From Microcella putealis (GTDB lineage Bacteria; Actinomycetota; Actinomycetes; Actinomycetales; Microbacteriaceae): 64,000 nucleotides of DNA. The position numbers and the translations under genes were made by a program. Each line of letters opens with the position of its first letter. Position 1 is the first letter of the stretch. Below, one piece after another: positions 26,282-34,608 of the stretch. The notes below the pieces were generated by a model. It saw only the letters and a list, made by a program, of their open reading frames with translations, searched no databases and had not been told where the DNA came from. The DNA lies in contig NZ_SGWW01000001.1 of NCBI RefSeq assembly GCF_004216575.1, forward strand, positions 806,001 through 870,000, in the 5' to 3' direction.

Positions 26282-26784
26282 GGGGCACCGCCCTCGCCCG
26301 TCGCGGGGGCGACGAGCTCGTCGGCCGGGCGGTCGGTGAGCGCGGCGGTCATGGCGCTCAACAGCACGGCCTGGCTCCAGTCCACACGGGTCTCTTGAAT
26401 CTCGTCACTGATCGGCTGGGTCGGGTCAAGCTCGATGGTCTGCCCGTCGTCGATCACGAGGTAGCTGATGTCGCCGGGGTACACGTACAGCAGCCGGTCG
26501 CGGGCCTGCGCCTCGATGAAGGCCGGGTCCTGCCAGCGATCGATCTCGATCTCGAGCCCGTCGACGAGCGCCTGCTGCTCGGCGACCCGCTGCTCGAGCG
26601 CCGCGAGTTCTTGCCGCTGCTCGACGAGCACGCGCAGGCTCGGGGCGAGCACGACGAGGGCGCCGACGATGAGAATGAGCACCGTCACCGTCAGCCCCGA
26701 CATCTGCAAATTGCGAAACCACGGGCTCTGCGCGGGCGCGTCGTCGGGCATCGCGACGGGGATGCTCGGGGTACGTCGCGCCAT
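26278..26784 (-). CDS. Septum formation initiator family protein (FtsB/DivIC-like)
   Basis: The 168-residue bitopic protein has a short cytosolic N-terminus, one membrane helix (LTVTVLILIVGALVVLAPSL), an extracytoplasmic coiled coil (VEQRQELAALEQRVAEQQAL) and the conserved RLLYVYPGDISYLVIDD-like segment of DivIC/FtsB. These proteins form the FtsQLB divisome complex that activates septal wall synthesis. The ATG at 26784 is preceded by TAAGCT at 6 nt, suggesting a leaderless start. It is followed by DUF501 and the subtilase. Confidence 0.9.
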   Translation of the reverse strand: MARRTPSIPVAMPDDAPAQSPWFRNLQMSGLTVTVLILIVGALVVLAPSLRVLVEQRQELAALEQRVAEQQALVDGLEIEIDRWQDPAFIEAQARDRLLYVYPGDISYLVIDDGQTIELDPTQPISDEIQETRVDWSQAVLLSAMTAALTDRPADELVAPATGEGGAP

Positions 26785-26850
26785 ACGGCCAGCTTACGGC
26801 GCACCGTCCTCGGGCCTGAGCCGACACCCGGCGGCCGAGACGGCCACCGG

Positions 26851-26889
26851 CGCGGGTGCCCCGGGGCCAGAAATGGCCCCGGGCCCGCG
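26851..26889 (-). terminator. Hairpin downstream of eno
   Basis: A nested GC-rich hairpin (inner 10-bp stem around a four-base loop, outer six-base arms at 26851-26856 and 26884-26889) begins 9 bp after the eno stop, on the eno strand. There is no clear T tract, as often seen in high-GC terminators. Confidence 0.65.
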
Positions 26890-26897
26890 TTTCCCGG

Positions 26898-28241
<1,344 letters not shown>

Positions 28242-29525
28242 CTACTCGCCGAGCGCGCGCCACTGCAGGGTCGCGGCGTCTCGCTCGCCCGCCCGCACGG
28301 TGGCGGAGCGCGTGTAGCCGTCGGCCTCGAGGCGCTCGAGCAGTGCACGCATGTTCTTCGCGCGGGTCACGACGCGCACCCGCTCGCCACCCTCGACGAG
28401 GGCACGCTTCAGGCTGATCGTGTCAGCCGGGGCGACGTCTTTGTCGACGATGAGCGCGGAGCCGCCGCGCGCATCCTCGACCGTCGTCACGAGGTCGACG
28501 AGGCGCTCGAATCCGAGCGAGAAGCCGCACGCGGCGACGTCGGTGCCGGCGAAGCGGCCGATCATGCCGTCGTAGCGGCCGCCGCCGCCGAGCGAATAGC
28601 CGAATTCGGGGTGGGCGACCTCGAAGATGGGGCCCGTGTAGTAGCCCATGCCGCGCACGAGGAACGGGTCGAATGCGAGCGGCACCCCCTCGCCCACCGC
28701 GGCGGCGATCTCGGCGAGGTCGCTGACGGCCGTCTCGTCGATTCCGTCGGGCAGCGATGCGCGGATCGCCTCGGCCGTCACGGCCGTCGTCGCGCTCTCA
28801 CCGGCTTTCGCTGCGACGAGCGCGGGCACCTCGGCGAGGGCCGCCACCGCGGCCTCGGGCATGCCCCGCTCACGCAGTTCGGCGAGCACGCCGTCGACGC
28901 CGATCTTGTCGAGCTTGTCGAGGGTGATCAGCACCGCTTCGCCCTCGCCGGCAGGGAACCCGAGGGTGGCGAGCATGCTCGTCAGCAGGCGACGGTCGTT
29001 GATGCGAATCGTGCAGCCGGGCACGCCGAGCGCGGCAAGCGCGTCGACGGTGGCGGTGATGAGTTCGATCTCGGCGAAGACTCCGGGCTCGCCGATGATG
29101 TCAATGTCGCACTGCACGAACTGGCGGTAGCGGCCCTTCTGCGGGCGCTCGGCGCGCCAGACGGGCGCGATCTGGATGGCACGAAACACGCTCGGCAGCT
29201 CGGCGCGGTTGCTGGCGTAGAAGCGGGCAAGCGGCACGGTCAGGTCGAAGCGCAGGCCGAGGTCGGCGAGCTCGAGCGGGGTTGCGGCCGACCGAAGCTC
29301 GTCGGTCGTGAGCCCGCGCTTCATCACGGCAAAGGCGAGCTTCTCGTTGTCGCCGCCGAGACCGGCGTGCAGGCGCGACGAGTCTTCCATGACGGGGGTC
29401 TCGATCTCGTCGAAGCCGTGACGCCGGTACGTGTCGCGGATCGTCGCGAGCAGCGCCTCGCGGCGTGCCTTGTCGGCGGGCAGGATGTCGCGCATGCCGC
29501 GGGGCGGCGTCACGGGCGAAGGCAT
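28242..29525 (-). CDS. hisS: Histidyl-tRNA synthetase
   Basis: This class II synthetase charges tRNA-His. The 427-residue protein has the N-terminal PPRGMRDILPAD, motif 2 around ERPQKGRYRQFVQCDIDIIG, the histidine-specific LVRGMGYYTGPIFE, and motif 3 region GGGGRYDGMIGRF with FGFSLGFERL-like CGFSLGFERLVDL. The C-terminal anticodon domain covers the last ~90 residues. The ATG at 29525 has only a weak GGAAGA upstream. It sits between the TetR gene and eno on the same strand. Confidence 0.96.
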   Translation of the reverse strand: MPSPVTPPRGMRDILPADKARREALLATIRDTYRRHGFDEIETPVMEDSSRLHAGLGGDNEKLAFAVMKRGLTTDELRSAATPLELADLGLRFDLTVPLARFYASNRAELPSVFRAIQIAPVWRAERPQKGRYRQFVQCDIDIIGEPGVFAEIELITATVDALAALGVPGCTIRINDRRLLTSMLATLGFPAGEGEAVLITLDKLDKIGVDGVLAELRERGMPEAAVAALAEVPALVAAKAGESATTAVTAEAIRASLPDGIDETAVSDLAEIAAAVGEGVPLAFDPFLVRGMGYYTGPIFEVAHPEFGYSLGGGGRYDGMIGRFAGTDVAACGFSLGFERLVDLVTTVEDARGGSALIVDKDVAPADTISLKRALVEGGERVRVVTRAKNMRALLERLEADGYTRSATVRAGERDAATLQWRALGE

Positions 29526-29581
29526 ACCCGCGATTCTTCCATGGGGCGGATGCGCGCCTCGCCGCGCGCGGTCAGCGCGCG

Positions 29582-30184
29582 CTAGGCGACGGTGGCGGGA
29601 ATCAGCGCCTCGACGCGCGCACGGTAGCCGTCGATCATGACGTCGCAGGCGGCGGTCGCCGCCTCTTCGTCACCGGTGACGACCAGGTCGAACTGCACGC
29701 CGTAGAGCTGGTCGACGAGGGCGCGCGATTCGATGATCGCGTCGTCGTGGGGCACTCCGAGCCGCTCGAGCGCTTCGGCGCCCCATTCGACCCAGCGCTC
29801 GTGCACGTCGCGGCCGCCGACGGTCAGCTCGGGGTCGGTGACCTGCAGGAGGGCGGCCTCGAACTCGAGGCGCAACAGGGCGCGGGTGGCCGGGTCGAGG
29901 AAGCCGCGCCACGACTCCCGAATCGCGGCAATGTGCGCGTCGAGCGACGGGTCGACCGCGAGCTCGGCGTCGATGACCTGCTGCTGCCGCTGGCCGACCG
30001 CACGGATGATGTCGGCGATCAGCTCGGCGCGGGTGCCGAAGTGGTACACGAGCGTGAACGGGCTCACCCCGAGCGCGTCGGCCAGGGTGCGGAAGGTGAC
30101 CGCGCTGAGCGGCTGGTCGCGCAGGTGTTCAAGGATCTGCGCGAGCAACTCGGGCTTGCGGTTGGGGTCGGTGCGTCTGGCCAT
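29582..30184 (-). CDS. TetR/AcrR family transcriptional regulator
   Basis: The 200-residue protein has an N-terminal TetR helix-turn-helix (SAVTFRTLADALGVSPFTLVYHF, here within residues 26-50) and a C-terminal all-helical ligand-binding domain without a recognisable effector. The ATG at 30184 follows TATTCT by 6 nt, so the message is probably leaderless, and the palindrome at 30194-30211 overlaps that -10 element. Autorepression is therefore likely. It may also control the ABC exporter operon that ends 320 bp away on the same strand, but that is a guess. Confidence 0.88.
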   Translation of the reverse strand: MARRTDPNRKPELLAQILEHLRDQPLSAVTFRTLADALGVSPFTLVYHFGTRAELIADIIRAVGQRQQQVIDAELAVDPSLDAHIAAIRESWRGFLDPATRALLRLEFEAALLQVTDPELTVGGRDVHERWVEWGAEALERLGVPHDDAIIESRALVDQLYGVQFDLVVTGDEEAATAACDVMIDGYRARVEALIPATVA

Positions 30185-30193
30185 GAAATTAGA

Positions 30194-30211
30194 ATAACAA
30201 ACGTTTGCTAT
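30194..30211. promoter_or_regulatory. TetR operator candidate overlapping the tetR promoter
   Basis: An 18-bp palindrome, ATA-N-CAAACGTTTG-N-TAT, symmetric except at one base pair, overlaps the TATTCT hexamer (30191-30196) and sits just upstream of the regulator's start. This is the classic position for an autoregulatory TetR site. Confidence 0.7.
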
Positions 30212-30453
30212 TTGTACGAGTGTTAGGTAAATTCATGGGTGAGCGCAGCACAGACCACTCTGGGGAGGGTGAGAGCGCGTTTATCTGCTGCTGAACTATC
30301 GCCCGCATCGCCGCGGGACCATCACCGGGTGGTCGCGTCGGGGGACGCGCGCCACCGGCCGGCGCGAGAGTGAGACACCGGTCTCCGCGCGCCAGGGGGC
30401 GTCTCGTCATTCGGGTTGACGGGGCGCCCCTTTGTCATGTGCGCGCGATTCAT

Positions 30454-30489
30454 GACCGGATGCTCGGGGCGCGCCCCACGCATCCGGTC
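30454..30489 (-). terminator. Inverted repeat downstream of the ABC exporter permease
   Basis: Perfect 10-bp arms (30454-30463, 30480-30489) enclose a GGGGCGCGCCCC palindrome, forming a cruciform-like hairpin just after the end of the operon that runs leftward from 32524. There is no T run on that strand, so its role as a terminator is inferred. Confidence 0.5.
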
Positions 30490-30503
30490 ACCTCGATCTG
30501 CGC

Positions 30504-31604
30504 CTACGCCACGCGACTGCCGCGCGGAAGCGTGGCCGCGGGCGTGCGCGTGCGCGCAATCGCCGCGGCGAGCATGCTGGCGCCGAGCACCAAGTGGATC
30601 GCGAGGCCCACAAACCAGCTCGGAACACTGCGCTCGTACACCTCGCGAGGAGACTCGTAGTCGTCGGGCGAGAAGGACTGCCCGGTGAAGCCCGAGCGGG
30701 CGTCCGCGCACTCGTCGTAGTCTTCCGGCGGTTCGGGCGGCTGCTGTGCCGCGCGGATACCAAACGCGATGGTGCCGAAGAGGTCAACGGGGTTCCCGTA
30801 GCGGTCCCACACCGGCGGTGAGGCATCGGCGAGCACGACGTAGGGGTTCGCGGCAAGGAACCCCCACACGGCGTCGGTGCGCGGCACCTCGAACGTCTGC
30901 TCCATCGCTTCGCCGCACACGATGGTCGTGTACTCGCCGGTCTCCGGGTCGATCTCACTCGCGGTGTAGTCAATCGGCGTGTACGTGTACGACACGGTCG
31001 TCTGCGCCGCCAACGAGCCGAGCCCAAAGGCGATCAGCGTGCCCACGCTGAGGGCGGCCACCACGAGGTAGGTCGTGACGACCGAGAAGAGCGGGCGGGT
31101 GATGAGGGCCGAAGCGCCTACGCCAACCGCCGCGACGACGCCGAGCAGCAGCACGAGCACGGCGAGCGAGGCGGCGAGCGTGTCGGGGCGAACGTTTCCG
31201 GTGACGACGGTGAACAGCATGGCGGGCAGCGCGGCGGCGAGGAAGGTCAGCGCCACGGTCCACGCGGCCAGGAACTTGCCGAGCACGAGCTGCGTGGTGG
31301 TGACCAGGGTGACCTGCGTCGTGGCGAGGGTTCCCGCATCCCGATCGCCGTTGATGGCCGCACCGCTCGTGGCGGGTGTCACCAGCGAGCCGACGAGCAG
31401 CACGAAGAAGATCAGGGCCGAGTAGGTGCCCGCGCTGGCGGCGTCGTCGCCGCCGAACGCCGGAAGCGCGAACCAGAGCAGGACCGTCACGGCGCCGACG
31501 AGCACGAAGACGACACTGACGAGCACGACCCACGACACCGAGCGGATGCGCTGGCGCAGTTCGAGTTGAACGATCGTGCCGAGAACGGCGAGGCGCGGGT
31601 TCAT
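30504..31604 (-). CDS. ABC exporter permease (ABC-2 type)
   Basis: The 366-residue protein has six hydrophobic helices (SWVVLVSVVFVLVGAVTVLL, LIFFVLLVGSLVTPATSG, LAASLAVLVLLLGVVAAVGV, VVTTYLVVAALSVGTLIAFG and others) and a ~120-residue extracytoplasmic domain with two cysteines between helices five and six (ETGEYTTIVCGEAMEQTF, ECADARSGFTG). The helix arrangement, with a GDRDAGTLATTQVTLV cytosolic motif after helix 2, is that of ABC-2 exporters. Its ATG overlaps the ATPase stop (ATGA), with GGGAGG upstream. Substrate unknown; antibiotic or lipid export are possibilities. Confidence 0.85.
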   Translation of the reverse strand: MNPRLAVLGTIVQLELRQRIRSVSWVVLVSVVFVLVGAVTVLLWFALPAFGGDDAASAGTYSALIFFVLLVGSLVTPATSGAAINGDRDAGTLATTQVTLVTTTQLVLGKFLAAWTVALTFLAAALPAMLFTVVTGNVRPDTLAASLAVLVLLLGVVAAVGVGASALITRPLFSVVTTYLVVAALSVGTLIAFGLGSLAAQTTVSYTYTPIDYTASEIDPETGEYTTIVCGEAMEQTFEVPRTDAVWGFLAANPYVVLADASPPVWDRYGNPVDLFGTIAFGIRAAQQPPEPPEDYDECADARSGFTGQSFSPDDYESPREVYERSVPSWFVGLAIHLVLGASMLAAAIARTRTPAATLPRGSRVA

Positions 31605-32524
31605 CGCTCGCCTCCCTTCGCGAGGTCGAGGAAGGTCTGTTCGAGGTCGCCGACGGCGGGGCCGTACGCGGCGATCGCGACGCCCGCGGTGACGAGCGCG
31701 TGCAGCAGTTCGGCCGCATCCTGTTCGCCGGTGACGTCGACGAGAGTGCCGAGGTGGTCGGTGCCGGTGGCCGGGCGGCCGGCCTGGGTGAGGGCGTCGG
31801 CGAGGATCGTGGGGTCGAGCGCGCGGATGCGCCAGCGGCGCGCCGAGGCTTTGGCGCGGTCGACGCTCTCGGCGCTCGCGGTGGCGCCCTGGTCGAGGTA
31901 GACGGCGGCATCGCTCATCTCGTCGAGTTCGGCGAGCACGTGGCTCGACAGCAGAACGGCGGTGCCCTCGGCGGCCAGTTCGCGCACGAGCAGGCGAAGG
32001 TCGACGCGCGCCGCGGGGTCGAGGCCCGATGCGGGCTCGTCGAGCAGCAGCACGCGGGGGCGGTGCACGAGCGCGCGGGCGAGGCTGAGCTTCTGCTTCT
32101 GGCCGCGGCTGAGCACGCGGCTCGGCTGGTCGGCGAGGGCGCCGAGGCCGATGCGGTCGATCAGTTCGCTCGCCCGGGTGCGGGCGTCGGCGGGGCTGAG
32201 TTCGTAGAGGCGGGCCGTCGTCTCGATCGACTGCCGCACGGTGAGGCTGCCCCATGAGCCGAGCACGTCGGGCATCCAGCCGGTGACCTGGCGCACGGCG
32301 CGGGCGTCGGTGACGGGGTCGTGGCCGTCGATGCGAATCTCGCCGGCGTCGGGCTTCAGCAGGGTGGCCAGCATGAGCAGCAGGGTGGTCTTGCCGCTGC
32401 CGTTGGGGCCGATGAGGGCGGTCACCTGCCCGTAGTGGGCCTCGAAGGATGCGTCGCGCACCGCGTGCACGTCGCCGAACGATCGGGCGACGCCGGTGGC
32501 GCTGATCGCGGGGGATGCAGTCAT
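31601..32524 (-). CDS. ABC exporter ATP-binding protein
   Basis: The 307-residue ATPase has Walker A IGPNGSGKTTLLLML, signature LSRGQKQKLSLARAL (arginine in place of the usual second glycine region), Walker B RVLLLDEPASGLDP and H-loop LLSSHVLAELDEMS, then a C-terminal extension of the kind found in ABC-2 drug or lipid exporters. It is the first gene of the pair with the permease and starts 16 bp downstream of mazG on the same strand, so mazG may belong to the same transcript. No good ribosome site precedes the ATG at 32524. Confidence 0.87.
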   Translation of the reverse strand: MTASPAISATGVARSFGDVHAVRDASFEAHYGQVTALIGPNGSGKTTLLLMLATLLKPDAGEIRIDGHDPVTDARAVRQVTGWMPDVLGSWGSLTVRQSIETTARLYELSPADARTRASELIDRIGLGALADQPSRVLSRGQKQKLSLARALVHRPRVLLLDEPASGLDPAARVDLRLLVRELAAEGTAVLLSSHVLAELDEMSDAAVYLDQGATASAESVDRAKASARRWRIRALDPTILADALTQAGRPATGTDHLGTLVDVTGEQDAAELLHALVTAGVAIAAYGPAVGDLEQTFLDLAKGGER

Positions 32525-32540
32525 GAGCGTCAGTCAAGCA

Positions 32541-33293
32541 TCATTCGGGATGCGCGGGGTGGGTTTTCGATTCCGCCGCGCGGATGCGCTGCTCGACCTC
32601 GCGCACCGCCTGACGCAGGGCGCGGTCGGCGTCGAGCCCGCGGGAGCGGGCGTCGACGACGAGCGCGAGCAATTGCTGGCCGAGGGCGTGCTCGTCTGCG
32701 GTGGTGGGGTCGACGGCGGGCCTAGCTTCGGTGGGCACCGCGGCCGCGTCGTCGAGGGGCGTGACGCCGAGCCGCTCGGCCCGGCCCAGCACCTTGTCGG
32801 CGCGCACGAGCGTCGGCAGGGCTTTCGGCAGACCGTCGAGCGAGGATGCCCGGGCGGGCTTTTCTTGCCGCTTCCAGGTCTCCCAGTTGGCCGACACCTC
32901 GTCGGCGGTGTCGGCAACAACGTCGCCGAACACGTGCGGGTGCCGGCCGATCATCTTTTCGGCGCTGACCCGGGCGACATCCTCAATCGTGAACGGCGCC
33001 GTCGGGTCAGCCGCGGCGATGTCGGCGTGGAAGAGCACCTGGTAGAGCACGTCGCCGAGCTCTTCGAGCACGTCATCGCGCGTGCCGTTCTCGATCGCGT
33101 CGACCAGTTCGTGGCTCTCTTCAATCAGGTACTTTGCGAGGCTCTCGTGCGTCTGCTCGGCGTCCCACGCGCATCCGCCCGGCGCCCGCAGGTGCGCCAT
33201 GACGGCGATCAGCCGGTCAAGCTCGGGATGGGCCTCGGGGTGCAGGGCGGTGCCTTGGTCGGGAGTGCGGGGCGCGGAGTCGGGGGTCGCCAT
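32541..33293 (-). CDS. mazG: MazG family nucleotide pyrophosphohydrolase
   Basis: MazG hydrolyses noncanonical nucleoside triphosphates to monophosphates and pyrophosphate. The 250-residue protein has the GGCAWDAEQTHESLAKYLIE start and the metal motif EESHELVDAI ... LEELGDVLYQVLFH. A second, shorter domain continues to the C-terminus (LDADRALRQAVREVEQRI). The ATG at 33293 follows a CAGGAT hexamer by 6 nt; upstream sequence is the repeat-rich intergenic region. It is followed closely by the ABC exporter genes. The open frame continues 175 codons upstream but is clearly non-coding. Confidence 0.9.
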   Translation of the reverse strand: MATPDSAPRTPDQGTALHPEAHPELDRLIAVMAHLRAPGGCAWDAEQTHESLAKYLIEESHELVDAIENGTRDDVLEELGDVLYQVLFHADIAAADPTAPFTIEDVARVSAEKMIGRHPHVFGDVVADTADEVSANWETWKRQEKPARASSLDGLPKALPTLVRADKVLGRAERLGVTPLDDAAAVPTEARPAVDPTTADEHALGQQLLALVVDARSRGLDADRALRQAVREVEQRIRAAESKTHPAHPE

Positions 33294-33367
33294 GCGGCCA
33301 TCCTGCCAGCCGGCCGCCGGCGCACACGGACGGGCACCTCCGGCGAGAACGTCCATCCCTCGGCTCC

Positions 33368-33420
33368 CTTCCACAACAGCGGGAAGGCGACGGCGCGTCA
33401 GCACCCCGCTGTTGTGGAAG
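33368..33420. repeat. Perfect 16-bp inverted repeat with 21-bp loop
   Basis: Left arm CTTCCACAACAGCGGG at 33368-33383 and its exact complement at 33405-33420 enclose 21 bp. It lies 75 bp upstream of mazG, on the side away from its coding sequence. It could be a bidirectional terminator for an unseen transcript, a protein-binding site or a mobile palindromic element. Confidence 0.75.
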
Positions 33421-33503
33421 CCGGGGCGGTGGCGGGGCGCGTGTCCGCCAGACCGACGCCTCAAGACGACGCGCCGTCCACGTGAAGCGACGCGCCGGCG
33501 GGG

Positions 33504-33607
33504 TTCGGCGAGCTGTCGGTCTCGCGGACACAGAAGCCGTTCGGCGAGCTGTCGGTCTCGCGGACACAGAAGCCGTTCGGCGAGCTGTCGGTCTCGCGGA
33601 CACAGAA
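33504..33607. repeat. 36-bp tandem repeat, about 2.9 copies
   Basis: Units begin at 33504, 33540 and 33576 with an exact 36-bp period and are identical until the third diverges after 33607. Each contains GTCGGTCTCGCGGACAC (at 33515, 33551 and 33587). A fourth copy of that core, in inverse orientation with one mismatch, is at 33441-33457. There are no spacers, so it is not CRISPR. Confidence 0.85.
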
Positions 33608-33714
33608 ACTGGCGAGATACGCCGCCCCGGGAAACCGGCGTCGCGGGCTGAGCGCAGCGGGCGGGCGGACCGGGCGCACACGGGGCCGCAGGCTCGGCGT
33701 GGGAGGGTTGACGC

Positions 33715-34608
33715 ATGCTCGACGCCGAACCGTGGATGCGCGTTCTCGCCGCCCTCGTCGCCGTCGGGATGCTCGCCGCGTTTCTCGTCCGCGCGATCCG
33801 CAAAGATCGGCGCGAGTTCACTCGGTTTCGGCGCTACCGCTCGACGATTCGCCGGCAGAGCATGATGCGGCGCTGGCTCATCGAGTCGGCGGTGACCTTC
33901 GGAGCGAGCGGTGCGCTGGTACTGATCGTCGTGCATCCGTTCGCGGGAGCCATGCTCGAGCAGACCCAGCAGCTCGCTCCCGTCGCGGCCGTGCGCGGCT
34001 TCGTCGGCTCGGGGCTCGGCATCGGCATGGTCGTCGGCGCGGCCGTCGGGCTCGTGATCCTCACGATCGTGGGCGTGCGGGGCGCTCGGCGCGAGGGCGG
34101 AGTGCTCGTCGTCGGCAATATTGCCGCCCTCCTCCCCCGCAACCGACCCGAGCTGCGCTGGGGGGCGGCGCTCTCGCTCAACGCGGGCGTCAGCGAAGAA
34201 CTGCTGTTCCGCCTCGCCCTGCCCGCCCTGCTCGTCATCGTGACGGGCGAACCGATCAGCGCCTTCCTGCTGGCCGCCCTCGTGTTCGGCCTGCTGCACG
34301 CCTACCAGGGGCCGATCGGCGTCATCGCGACGACCCTCGTCGGGCTCGTGTTCACAGCGATCTACGTCGTGACGGGCAGCATCGTCGTCGCCATGGTGCT
34401 GCACGCACTGTTCGACCTGCGCACGCTCGTCATCATCCCGGCGGCCGTGTACCGGGTCGATCGCATCCCCGGCACAATCCGCTTCCCGAAGCCGCTGCCG
34501 CTCGCCCCGGCCCGCGAGAAGGCTCAGCCCGCGTCCGAACCCGACGACGCAGCCGCCGACGCACCGTCTGACGCACCCTCGACCTCTACCTCGACCGACA
34601 CGTCGTAA
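33715..34608 (+). CDS. CPBP family intramembrane metalloprotease
   Basis: The 297-residue protein has about eight hydrophobic helices and the CPBP/Abi motifs: glutamate pair and arginine in NAGVSEELLFRLALP, histidine in VFGLLHAYQGPIG, and histidine in VLHALFDLRT, which binds metal inside the membrane. Relatives process prenylated proteins, bacteriocins or regulators; the substrate here is unknown. The ATG is preceded by GGGAGG. The C-terminal 30 residues are low-complexity (Ser, Thr, Asp, Ala) and overlap the 3' end of mfd, which runs convergently, by 85 bp. Confidence 0.88.
   Translation: MLDAEPWMRVLAALVAVGMLAAFLVRAIRKDRREFTRFRRYRSTIRRQSMMRRWLIESAVTFGASGALVLIVVHPFAGAMLEQTQQLAPVAAVRGFVGSGLGIGMVVGAAVGLVILTIVGVRGARREGGVLVVGNIAALLPRNRPELRWGAALSLNAGVSEELLFRLALPALLVIVTGEPISAFLLAALVFGLLHAYQGPIGVIATTLVGLVFTAIYVVTGSIVVAMVLHALFDLRTLVIIPAAVYRVDRIPGTIRFPKPLPLAPAREKAQPASEPDDAAADAPSDAPSTSTSTDTS

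Larger units (their letters stand above)
30185..30503. other. Intergenic region between tetR and the ABC exporter
   Basis: The 319 bp hold the TetR operator and promoter near 30190-30211, then no convincing gene. Near the right end an inverted repeat (30454-30489) with 10-bp arms GACCGGATGC / GCATCCGGTC surrounds a second small palindrome; it starts 14 bp beyond the permease stop and may terminate that transcript. Short frames here have no ribosome site. Confidence 0.6.
33294..33714. other. Repeat-rich divergent promoter region between mazG and the CPBP protease
   Basis: This 421-bp stretch separates divergent genes and contains no convincing gene. It holds a perfect 16-bp inverted repeat (33368-33383 with 33405-33420), one inverted partial copy of the tandem unit (33441-33457) and about 2.9 copies of a 36-bp tandem repeat (33504-33607). 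The right end has the ribosome site GGGAGGG for the protease gene. Confidence 0.7.

Noticed and set aside
33504..33607. CRISPR array
   Set aside because: The 36-bp repeats are contiguous with no spacers, and no cas gene is present.
33482..33865. Frame encoding a repeated RAVGLADTEAVR-type peptide on the plus strand, and its minus-strand counterpart with FCVRETDSSPNG repeats
   Set aside because: The repetition simply follows the 36-bp DNA period; there is no ribosome site, and the plus frame runs into the protease gene in another frame. A coding origin of the repeat is left open in the findings.
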